A stretch of DNA of 64,000 bases from Symbiodinium natans (lineage: Eukaryota > Sar > Dinophyceae > Suessiales > Symbiodiniaceae), in the NCBI GenBank assembly GCA_905221605.1, contig CAJNDS010002499.1:1-64000 (forward strand), given 5' to 3'. Under the pieces are notes generated by a model, which worked only from the letters and a program-made list of their open reading frames with translations, did no database searches and had not been told where the DNA came from. This document shows positions 38,501-47,800 of this stretch, in pieces. The position numbers and the translations under genes are program-made. The stretch's first letter is position 1. Each line of letters starts with the position of its first letter.

Positions 38501-40894
38501 CCATGGCTCAAGCCTCGGGCCGCGGGGGGCTCCATTGCGGCAGCTGTCAGCCCATCTTGCGGCACCCCAATGCGGGAGAGAGGACCACTGAGGAAGGAGC
38601 TTGCAACGACAGAGCCTGCGGTTGTGCCGGCCGTGAGTCCTAGTGCTCTGGATGCTTGTGTGACGACTCCCTCTAGTGAAGTTGCCCACAGGATCGGAGG
38701 GAGTAGCGCCGCCTCGTGTCCACCCCGTAGTGGAGGCAACATTAGGGACCCACCGCCTGGCGTACGACGTCCACCCAGCCCCCGGACACGGCCCATGCAC
38801 GCAACATTTCCGGAGGGGATTAGGACGGTTGAGGCATCACAGCCCCCTTGCGCTAAGTCTCCCACGGACTCACTTGGCTTGACGGAACCAAAATCGTATC
38901 TCCCTATGCCTCCCCATGGCCCGACGCCCATCCCCGCCAGGCCTGTGCCCGCTGTCCAAGCTCGCAAGGAAAGTCGGCCTCTCGTTTTGGACAAAGACGG
39001 CTCTCAGCATCTGGAACCACCAAAAGCCAAGCCTCGAGGGCCTAGCGAGCCCAGCGGCACCCGCGACCCCAGCGCCCCAGCCTGTGCACCCATCATGCAG
39101 AGCAACACAGGCTCGGTCTGTGATCTCATGTGGCGCGCACTTGCAGCGGGACATCACTTTGGTAAGAATGTCAAACCTCGGCCCTACATGAGCCTGCGTG
39201 ACTCGCAACACCTCACAACACACTGCCAGCAGCTTCGGGCATCTAGGGCCTATGAGGTGTTTTTGAACGGCATACCGAACCAGCTGCAAGACTCGGAGAT
39301 GCTGATCGGAATTGCGGACACGCTACTGCATCTGCCTGAAACGTTTCCGGCGGCGTATTTGAAGGTTTATGACCCTATCATCACGCAGTGTCTTTGGCTG
39401 TCGGGGGCATTGCAGCATTTCGACCTTGCTGAAATGTTGGATTGCCCGGTTCCGCAGCTGGACAAAGCAAGGCTTTCGGAGTCCCTGGTGGGGTATGGCT
39501 TTCTTACCACAGCGCAGTACATCGCGGATCTTTTCTCTGCGGTGTCGGACTTGCCGAGTGTCATCAATGCCAGTTTTCCTGCAATGCTCAGCTACGCTGA
39601 CCCAGATTATTGGCTGGGTGCACTTCTGCTCGCATTCGAGTCCCACCAAAAAGGTCCCCTGGAGCGAACGGCCGGGCTGCCCATTGTTATTGGTTTTCCT
39701 GAATCTGACAATAAAATTACTGACCTGCAGATCAATGTGCCGCCCGCAGCCATGGTGGCCTTCTTAGCTGGCCGCGCTTATCGGTGTCCCAAGTGCCCTA
39801 CTACCAAATATGTGATGGACGCGCACAGTGGACTGCCACAAGTCACTGGCCAAGCCTCCCAAGAAGCCTTGCAGGCATGGGCCGCAGCTGCTAAGCACAC
39901 GGACGTGGAAAAGGCCAGGCTTGCCCAGCCCAACCTGAATACGTTCCTAGGCATCACGCTGCAGGGCACAGAGACACTTGGGCAAAGGCACTATCAAGAA
40001 TTTAGGCCGGACCACCCCCCTGCCCATTTCCTTGACGCCATCCGGCTTGCCCTTGCGGCCTCGGTGGCCAACCAAAACATTGAACACTTTTGGTCAGTTT
40101 ATAACTTGGAATGGCCTGACACTTCTCACAGAATGGCTGTTTTTCTACGGCGAGTGTTGCCCCTAGAGTGCTTGCTCTCCTCGCCCTTGGCTGCGCCGGT
40201 GGAAGTGAACACTGCGGCAGCCTCGCCGGAGGTCGTCAGCATCTCTTCTGAAACTAACGAAGGTTCTCCCTGCCCGATGGATGACATGTCGGATGCGGAG
40301 GACGAACCCGAGGCACAGGTGAATGATTGGCGCTTCTCGGAGCTGCGAACCACTGACCTTGCAGCTTTGCGAGAAGTGGATGTCTCAGCCCCTTTCCGAC
40401 TGCCAGTCATCTTCGAAGCGCATTGGAAAGGGATCAGCACCACACCCACCAAGCATGGGCCAAAACGTCCCCGAAATGAGTGGTATGACGCAGCCACTGC
40501 TCACTGGGCTGCCATTAAGGGGCTCATGCGAGCTAAACATCCAACCAAGCAGCGACTCAACAGCTTCTGGTTTAAGATGTACTGCCATGGCACCTCCAAG
40601 GACCCTGATCCTTCGGCCCTACGTGCGGCAGTTACCTCCTTCCCCTATCAGTATAAGGACGAAGGTGTTGTGCAGTACCGGCAAATCCAGGAAGCTGTCC
40701 GGGTGATGTGGCTCGCGGCCCAAACCTCAATGACAAGATACAGAGGTATCCCCATTCCGGACGGCATCCCTGAGTGGGGGGTTGATGAGCAAGAGCTGCC
40801 CCCAATGCAGGTCATGCCCAGCCGTACGCGTTCCCATACCACCTCCGATGGCCATCGCTCTCGGCGTCCGGACTGGGAGGGCTCCTGGCAATAG
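35540..40894 (+). CDS. ORF-B: ~1,784-aa superfamily-1 helicase-like protein
   Basis: The first ATG (35540) is 5 nt after the ORF-A TAA; the frame is open upstream to 35495. Near residue 253 is a Walker A FITGAPGSGKT, near 368 a Walker B LLLRDEAQQ, near 394 GDHRQP (motif III), near 516 SSMRLPPEIAAI (like the arginine motif of Upf1/SF1 helicases) and near 607 GMVSQYARIV (like motif V/Va). This order is typical of SF1 helicases. Residues ~870-1190 are Pro/Ser-rich and probably disordered. Residues ~1,190-1,560 are a conserved globular region with one CPKC pair and no family I can name. The C-terminus is basic. A nucleic-acid remodelling role is likely. Copy 2 differs by only a few percent plus three in-frame indels. 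Confidence 0.7.
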   Translation: MQPVNITIALLLTDEQHNQFAQRPSLPRVSQLEVLPGGASTPLWDALLHMPRERQHVALGVPLEDSPLDAIRQPHWLPGFLTDLVLVLIIGLVVRGNWHDTWAQLIHPEVCQVFRGKHATQAAQASPTAGPGASNTLQSILNLWLAEEQTYRKEWTPTLLSGVLATLPDSPLPGQEDARTPALWHAERLRMSQDSLSNEHDPRTRASIFALAVGPAFLTCLCDTFWGADGHLAALLGACSYGLAANRTSVFITGAPGSGKTRSCAFLGVLLACLTNRLTLYTAHGNESVRAYVEAVDRLTTASNEFVRSRIVRIPGNKEKDTHKLPFDVHDLYRGLLVATTHGTIVARLSFPYSQLINRLKDVELLLRDEAQQLGTPGSNTILAHIKHALDVMIGDHRQPAGGSRPNYHFVTELLEQKICGLNAVPADLHTPATLPAALLRQTAQSSGPWKKGQGEMPSWGKPHRSSGASEVLFSAVSMLDSILCMSIVKPKQAETVMQAAGLKAIVGPAINLSLCSSMRLPPEIAAILYACRYSEACRFDLTGGVPRLGRPLRSFAGRWMETCRWVRVPDQDETQTKLGRSYDLSMVLADIVLTFGHQVYPDFPIGMVSQYARIVTQMKFMLQSSLPADPLGDDDMSLLEACQTAPDFPLTGAPTTWSLVTFRTFLMNHIGSLKRFFGAITTACSTGPTFGIGVFVTCRASGFLFSSEAGFARATSSFTRGLGALVFVAPHYSDGIGACFQMAACATGGLIECAEYVRTQASLWSMDGPGVAKALHKQAFRERTVASIVLPAERKVGLDLFEAPPLHQAWALKATWGDKREVLYRTLKQEGWGSPSFTSNSYSGTIASLQTRGFVLEPLPNAVYCVPFQPVREGDGVAQYLTCLLGDTSIRTPPKRGSAQRADPAFEHKAGIMRAPRGLHLLPVRTGKAASETAIDVDSPGNSPVPASSHSPDVVAATAVEVLTPLQSPAQSEAITNARHGERWGTPWLKPRAAGGSIAAAVSPSCGTPMRERGPLRKELATTEPAVVPAVSPSALDACVTTPSSEVAHRIGGSSAASCPPRSGGNIRDPPPGVRRPPSPRTRPMHATFPEGIRTVEASQPPCAKSPTDSLGLTEPKSYLPMPPHGPTPIPARPVPAVQARKESRPLVLDKDGSQHLEPPKAKPRGPSEPSGTRDPSAPACAPIMQSNTGSVCDLMWRALAAGHHFGKNVKPRPYMSLRDSQHLTTHCQQLRASRAYEVFLNGIPNQLQDSEMLIGIADTLLHLPETFPAAYLKVYDPIITQCLWLSGALQHFDLAEMLDCPVPQLDKARLSESLVGYGFLTTAQYIADLFSAVSDLPSVINASFPAMLSYADPDYWLGALLLAFESHQKGPLERTAGLPIVIGFPESDNKITDLQINVPPAAMVAFLAGRAYRCPKCPTTKYVMDAHSGLPQVTGQASQEALQAWAAAAKHTDVEKARLAQPNLNTFLGITLQGTETLGQRHYQEFRPDHPPAHFLDAIRLALAASVANQNIEHFWSVYNLEWPDTSHRMAVFLRRVLPLECLLSSPLAAPVEVNTAAASPEVVSISSETNEGSPCPMDDMSDAEDEPEAQVNDWRFSELRTTDLAALREVDVSAPFRLPVIFEAHWKGISTTPTKHGPKRPRNEWYDAATAHWAAIKGLMRAKHPTKQRLNSFWFKMYCHGTSKDPDPSALRAAVTSFPYQYKDEGVVQYRQIQEAVRVMWLAAQTSMTRYRGIPIPDGIPEWGVDEQELPPMQVMPSRTRSHTTSDGHRSRRPDWEGSWQ

Positions 40895-43041
40895 ACAGCA
40901 AGCTGTCATCTGAGGGCTCCTACTGACGCCATGAACGCGCCATTGAGTCCTTTCATGGCATGCTGCCTAACACATCTCCTCGCCGATACATGCCGCAAGA
41001 CTACCTCGGGATATTCTTGGTTTGGCAACCCTCTCGTGGTCTATGCCACGGATTGGATCGTGCTTGTCTTCTGTGTGCTCACTGCCTGCACCTGTGAACA
41101 CCCTTCTGTGTCGGCCCTGCGTTGTGCCTATGGTGACGGGGGGCCTTTCTTTCGTGGTTGCTCCACTGGCCATCTGCCACGGACTGCCCTGGGCCGGTCC
41201 TGCCTGGATGTTCCAGCTCTGTCATCGGTAAAACGGCCAATCTTCCTTTCCTCTGCCCCCTCTAGGTGGGCAGGTTGCTTGCTTCTATGTGCTACGATCA
41301 AGTGTGAACCCCTTGGACTAGAGGGTTGGCCATCTCTCGTCTGGAAGGTGACACCCCCTTGGCGTACAACGACGTCATGCCTATTGGGAGAGACCAGCTA
41401 GGGGATGCTGCTTCCGGGTTGTGGACACTCCTATGCGGAGATCAGCTTCCACTTCCCTGGCAATGTGCCATCGAGCACCTGTGAACAACCTGGCCTTCAC
41501 GAGAGCCATTCTCGCCTGTGCTTGGGTTGCTACGGGGTTCCCTGCCTGCTGGGTGTCTATCTCTGCTTGCGTCAAAGCAGCCATACATGACTACCTCCCC
41601 ATCGGTAGGTGGCCAAGCGTGATGTGAGCCCTCCTCACCGACGTCTGTCAGTTTGGGCATGGACGGGCTGATTCTGGGTATTGAACCCTCAACCCTCACC
41701 GGCCAAGGAGATAGTTGCTTGGCCTTGAGTGCGAAGTTTCGACTGGGGGATTCTCCCGCTTCCTGCGGGGCAGGTGGGGTCCCCGCCTGCTTTGGTTTAC
41801 CTGATGGCTCTGAGTGGAACGAAGCAGTCAAGCCTGCTTTGGCCGGCGGACGAGCTCTTGTGAGTCAAAAGAACGTTGCGCTTTGTGCTCGGAGAGGCTC
41901 CACTGGCTGACCACCATGGAGTACTCTGGGCTGGTCCTACCCCTTTGTTCTTGCCGTTAAGTCCCCACTGGCTGACCACCATGGGGCAACTTTATACTTC
42001 GGAACACGAAGGTTGACACCTACAACGTTCCGTGCTGAGGCACGACTTTGCTCCACCTGTGATGGCGAAACTGTGAACCATCTCGTGAACGGCCTTGGCT
42101 GGTGCTGAATGTATTCGCATTGGTGGCTGCATGATGGTGATGTGAGCCCTCCCATCTCCTTACCGACGTACCTCGCGGGTTTGGGTGAAGGGACCTGATG
42201 CGTGCCGATGCGCAGGCCAGTGCCAAAGTGGCGTAGCCTTGTGTGAGATGCCTGGACTGGGAGGTCCCTCGGTGTCATTAAAACCCTGTGGCGTTAAGGG
42301 TTTGATAACTCGCCGTGGACTTTCCCCGTGGAATCGGTAGCTGCTGCTACTCTCGCCCCCCCTCTGACCGTGCGCGGGCACCTCTGAGGGTGGGCCCTTG
42401 TGCGCCAGGTAATCGGTAGCTGCTGCTACTCTCGCCCCCCCCTCTGGCCGTGCGCGGGCACCTTTGAGGGTGGGCACTTGTGCGCCAGGTTGACTGGTGA
42501 ACCCTGTGCTCGGAGCTACTCCACTGGCTGACCACCATGGAGTGCCCTGGGCCGGTCTGGCCTGGATTGTTCTTGCTGTTAAGTCTCCACTGGCTGACCA
42601 CCATGGGGCATATGCGCATCTTTCATCCCCCCTTGGGAGTCTGACTTGCAACATCCTTTCGCCATTGAGTGTTGGTTGTCTTTCCTTGACAACGATTAAG
42701 CGATCCGAACCTCGTCTGATGACCTCGGGTTGACTAACCGCTGTCGCACCAGTGGCTACATGATGGTGATTTTGTGAATCTGGCAATGTCGCATTTTGCG
42801 AATCCCCCACAAGCTCTGTGCTTCCTTGTGCACCGGGACTTCATTGACGACCTCGAGTACTGAGTCCGTGGGGTATCTAGTAGTTTAGCGCGATTGCTCG
42901 CTTTGTTTCTTCGGTGTCCTTTCTTTGGTGGTTTCGTGTTGTGTCTGGCGGGTTGTGTGCGCTGACTCTGTTTCACCCTTTTCGTCGAGCCCAACAAGAC
43001 CGGCCTACTGTGCTACTGATGTAGTAAAGAGGCGCCAGAGG
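40895..43041 (+). other. 3' region of helicase unit copy 1
   Basis: No long ORF. It contains short modules also found in copy 2: pairs of CCACTGGCTGACCACCATGG 65-66 bp apart (41900/41965 and 42521/42587), gtgatgtgagccctc words, and a ctgctgctactctcgcccccc block repeated at 42351 and 42421. The last ~350 bp (cgtcgagcccaacaagaccggcc, then gtagtaaagaggcg) are the family's 3' end. Some modules still encode related peptides (SPLADHHG), so part may be decayed coding sequence. Confidence 0.65.
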
Positions 43042-43056
43042 AAAAAAAAAAAAAAA
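43042..43056 (+). other. Poly(A) tail of copy 1
   Basis: 15 A residues follow gtagtaaagaggcgccagagg. The same ending precedes A-runs at 52883 and 57634. Confidence 0.8.
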
Positions 43057-43093
43057 GTACGCCCGTACTCTTGCTCTGCCGCAAGCTCTGTCC

Positions 43094-44398
43094 TTGGATT
43101 TGTCCCCGGTGGCCTTGACGCTGGTCCTAGGCAATGACCCTCTAATTCCTCTTTGCGGAGGTGGAGAGGACCCTGTGCAAAGACTGACATCGTCAGTCGC
43201 GCAACGCCTTCTTGTGGATCTCTGCAACATCAAGGTTGTTCTTGCCCTGCCATTGCAGAGTGTTCATGGCACTGAAAATGCCGCTGATGCCTTCCAGGCT
43301 TGGCTTAGTTGGAGCATAAGACAAGAAATAAAGATCGGCCAGGTCTCGGGCGGCTTAGACTTTCATTGGCACATGCTTCATTGGTGCCAGTCTGTGGCCT
43401 GTCTTGCATCAGTTAATTCGCACTGGTTCCGACTTCTCTTGGAAGGTCTGAGGGGAATGCCCTTCTTTGCGATTCCCACGGGGGAACACGCCGGAGCGTT
43501 CTTTGGAATCACGCCTCTTGACGAATGCACTTACGACGTCCATGCAGTTGGAGACTTCCCACTCGCGAGCCTCCGCTTCCTCCGACTGCGTTCACCGTTT
43601 ACAGCTGACTTTGCCAATCAAACTCCTGCAAGGCAGCTCCTGGGCGGGCGACTTGCTCATGAGCATCATTGGCCTGCCCAAATGGATTCTCCTCACCCGC
43701 AGGCAGAGGGCCACTGTGGCAGTCTATGGCCTCGCACACAGTCCACCTTGCAGCGTCACGTGCCTGCCCCTTGGTCAGTCCGTGAAGCAGCTTCTCGTTG
43801 TAGGGTAAGGTATGCTGGCCTTGTTGCCAATCTCACCCTTGTGCGCGTTACTCAACATCAAGGTTGTATGATTCAAATCGTTTGGTGCGTTGCCCCCTTT
43901 CGACAAGAAGCTCTTGAAGGGGATACTCTCCAACTTACCACTCAACTTTTCCCTGCCTTATGTGCTTTGTGCCCGAACCGCCTGCAGCCAGATCTCCTTG
44001 GGGTCTTCGCTGTTTCGCAACTTAGTCACCTACCTGTCCCTCCGTGCTGTGCCCTGGTAGATTGGCCGGTGGGCACACCGTTCACTGTATATGCCTACAA
44101 TGATCTCCTGGCTGTAAGGGCTGCGCATCCACCCGTCACTGTTGGCTGGCCGTCCTGGCACCTGCAGCTCCTCAACCCAAGCGATTGGAATGACCTACCT
44201 TGCCCTGTTTTGGCTTCTTGTAGCTGGCCTGTGTCCCTGTTGATGGTCAAATGCGTGCAAGCGATGAGAGAACGCAGTGGGCACCTCGAGTGTCGATCTT
44301 TTGTCCTGGCCGACTCACAAGGGGCAGTTGCGAGTCCTGCGTCGGCAGTACTCCGAGCTTTTGCTCCGAATGCAAACATACTTCTGAAAATGCAGTAG
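43094..44398 (+). pseudogene. 434-codon ORF of unknown family, probably decayed
   Basis: The frame begins ~40 nt after the poly(A). Parts read as folded protein: a Leu/Trp-rich N-terminal region (IKVVLALPLQSVHG, HWHMLHWCQSV) and a C-terminal region with VRVTQHQGCMIQIVWCVAP and GWPSWHLQLLNPSDWN. Between ~43,620 and 43,808 another frame looks better (LLMSIIGLPKWILLTRRQ), so the gene has probably taken two indels. I cannot name the family. It sits between two copies of the helicase unit and may belong to a third element. Confidence 0.4.
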
Positions 44399-44840
44399 GG
44401 ACCCCGCCCCTTCACTAATGCTTGGCCTTGGAAGCATGAGGGTCTCGTTCTCCAGTTTCACACTGCTTTCGCGGTTTTGCATTCTAGGGAATGTGTTGGC
44501 GGGACTTTTTCATGGGTGCTGTGCAGTGCTGGCTCAGGTCAACTCTGTAGATCCGAGGTAGTCCACCGCCTTCCCCTCAGGAAGGCATCACTGACATGGT
44601 TGAGGCATCCAGCCCTCAAATCCATATGGAACGTCTTGCTCCGCTGCTTGTGATTGTCTCGCAGTTGAGCCCTACGTCGGCCTACTGTAGGCCCGCCTCC
44701 AGGCACAGCGATAGACACCTTCACGACTGCCCATTGGATGCATTGCGTTGTATCCTCTTTGATGCGTGCACTGTGTGCTTGAGCCTGTGGTTAATTATAG
44801 AGCCGCGCGAAGGCCTCTCCGAGCCTCCACAAGTGTACCT
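44399..44840 (+). other. Spacer before copy 2, no gene
   Basis: About 440 bp without a supported ORF. Homology to copy 1 begins abruptly at ~44,841 (ctgccgagagtcagccagctt, matching 35,614). Confidence 0.5.
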
Positions 44841-47800
44841 CACTGCCGAGAGTCAGCCAGCTTGAGGTTCTGCCCGGAGGAGCCTCTACCCCGCTTTGGG
44901 ATGCTCTGTTACACATGCCTAGGGAAAGGCAGCATGTTGCATTGGGCGTTCCGCTAGAAGACTCGCCTCTTGATGCCATCCGGCAGCCACAGTGGTTGCC
45001 GGGCTTTCTCACAGATTTAGTGCTTGTCCTCCTTATCGGGCTAGTGGTGAGAGGGAACTGGCACGACACATGGGCACAGCTCATTCACCCGGAGGTCTGC
45101 CAAGTCTTCAGAGGCAAGCACGAAACGCAAGCTGCGCAGGCATCGCTTACTGCGGGTCCGGGGGCTTCCAACCCCTTGCAAAGCTTCCTCAACCTTTGGC
45201 TTGCGGAGGAACAATCCTATCGCAAAGAATGGACGCCGACGCTGCTGAGTGGCGTGTTAGCTACGCTGCCTGACTCTCCGCTGCCCGGCCAAGAGGACGC
45301 CCGGACTCCTGCGCTGTGGCATGCGGAGTGTCTACGCCTGTCCCATGACTCGTTGAGCAACGAGCACGATCCGAGGACTCGAGCCAGCATCTTTGCGCTC
45401 GCGGTTGGTCCCGCCTTCCTTACGTGCCTCTGTGATACCTTTTGGGGGGCGGACGGACACCTGGCAGCGCTGCTGGGAGCGTGCTCGTACGGCCTGGCCG
45501 CTAATCGTACTTCTGTATTCATAACGGGTGCGCCCGGCAGCGGGAAGACACGATCCTGCGCGTTTCTAGGAGTACTCCTTGCGTGCCTGACGAGCCGGCT
45601 CACCCTGTACACCGCTCATGGCAATGAATCGGTTCGGGCCTATGTCGAAGCGGTTGATAGGCTCACGACTGCTAGCAATGAATTTGTTCGCAGCCGCATC
45701 GTTCGCATACCGGGTAACAAGGAGAAGGACACACATAAGCTCCCTTTTGATGTGCACGATTTGTACCGGGGGCTACTTGTAGCCACGACACATGGTACGA
45801 TTGTGGCAAGGCTTAGCTTTCCCTACTCGCAGCTCATTAACCGTCTAAAGGATGTTGAGTTGCTCCTCCGAGATGAAGCCCAGCAATTGGGCACGCCTGG
45901 TTCCAACACCATTCTGGCGCACATCAAGCATGCACTTGATGTCATGATTGGCGACCACAGACAGCCCGCTGGAGGATCGCGACCCAATTACCACTTCGTC
46001 ACGGAGTTGTTGGAGCAAAAGATTTGTGGCCTCAATGCGGTCCCTGCCGACCTCCACACGCCAGCCACCTTGCCTGCGGCCCTTTTGCGGCAAACGGCCC
46101 AAAGTTCCGGCCCGTGGAAAAAGGGACAAGGCGAGATGCCCTCTTGGGGCAAGCCCCACCGTTCCTCTGGAGCGTCTGAGGTATTGTTCTCAGCGGTCTC
46201 GATGCTGGAATCGATTCTCTGTATAAGCATCGTCAAACCGAAGCAAGCCGAGACAGTCATGCAGGCCGCCGGGCTGAAGGCCATTGTCGGACCGGCTGTC
46301 AACCTCTCGCTCTGTTCATCCATGCGCCTCCCTCCTGAGATTGCTGCCATTCTATACGCATGTCGGTACTCGGAGGCGTGCCGCTTCGAGCTGATAGGCA
46401 GGGTCCCTCGGCTACGTATGCCACCAGGTCCCACGATGCAGCACCTGCTCGGGCGGCCACTGCGTAGCCTTGCAGGCAGGTGGATGGAAACGTGTCGATG
46501 GGTACGGGTGCAAGATCAGGATGAGACCCAAACCAAAATAGGCAGAAGCTACGACCTCAGCATGGTCCTGGCGGACATTGTGCTCACTTTTGGGCACCAG
46601 GTCTATCCTGACTCCCCTATCGGGATGGTCTCTCAGTATGCCAGGATTGTTACCCAAATGAAGTTTATGCTGCAGTTGAGTCTCCCCGCAGACCCACTGG
46701 GCGATGACGATATGAGCCTACTTGAAGCCTGCCAAACCGCGGAAGACTTCCCGCTGACTGGCGCGCCCAACACTTGGAGCCTTGTGACGTTTCGGACCTT
46801 CCTCATGAATCGCATAGGGTCCCTCAAACGCTTCTTCGGCGCTATCACCACGGCCTGCTCCACTGGCCCCACATTTGGGATCTGTGTCTTTGTGACATGT
46901 CGGGCTTCTGGATTCCTGTTTAGTAGCGAGGCAGGGTTTGCCCGAGCCACCTCCTCCTTCACGAGAGGGCTTGGGGCTTTGGTTTTCGTGGCACCGCACT
47001 ACTCTGATGGTATAGGTGCATGCTTCCAAATGGCGGCCTGCGCAACCGGGGGCCTAATTGAATGCGCTGAATATGTGCGCACACAAGCCAGCTTGTGGAG
47101 CATGGATGGCCCTGGCATTGCAACGGCATTACACAAGCAAGCCTTCCGAGAACGGACAGTAGCCAGCATCGTGCTGCCTGCGGAACGCAAAGTTGGGCTG
47201 GACCTCTTTGGAACACCACCCCTGCATCAAGCGTGGGCTTTGAAGGCCACCTGGGGAGATAAGCGGGAGGTTTTTTACCGCACACTTCAGCAAGAAGGAT
47301 GGGGGAGTCCCTCTTTCACCTCCAACTCCTACTCGGGCACCATTGTTAGTCTGCAAACGCGCGGCTTCGTCCTGGAGCCCCTGCCCAATGCTGTGTATTG
47401 TGTCCCCTTCCAGCCGGTGAGGGAAGGAGATGGGGTCGCCCAGTACCTCACCTGCTTGCTAGGGGACACCAGCATTAGGATGCCGCCCAAGCGGGGATCG
47501 GCTCAACGCGCTGACCCGGCTTTCGAACACAAGGCCGGCATACTGCGAGCCCCCCGTGGTCTTCACCTCCTACCTGTTCGTACGGGTAAGGCTGCCTCCG
47601 AAATTGCGATTGATGTGGACTCTCCGGGAAACAGCCCTGTGCCCGCGGGTAGTAACAGTCCCGACGTGGTAGTTGGTATTGCAGTCGAGGTTCCTACGCC
47701 GCAGCAGTCGCCAGCCCAAGGCGAGGCTACCACAAACGCGCGCCATGGCGAGCGGTGGGGTACACCATGGCTCCAGCCTCGGGCCGCGAGGGGCTCCATT

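Larger units (their letters stand above)
31287..43056 (+). mobile_element. Helicase/hydrolase unit, copy 1 (possible leader relic to poly(A))
   Basis: This ~11.8-kb unit starts at a leader-like word (gtgccTTGGCTCAAG, 31287-31301), carries ORF-A then ORF-B, then ~2.1 kb of repeat-rich 3' sequence, and ends in 15 A residues at 43042-43056. No RT, integrase or transposase domain is visible. A leader-like 5' end with a poly(A) 3' end is what a retroposed trans-spliced mRNA would show. A 5'-truncated second copy at 44.8-52.9 kb and fragments at 52.9-53.7 kb show it is a mobile or repeatedly retroposed family. I do not recognise it as a described element. Confidence 0.65.

Noticed and set aside
38501-38515. 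Further leader-like word (atggctcaagcc) inside ORF-B
   Set aside because: It lies within conserved coding sequence with only part of the leader end matching, so chance is sufficient.
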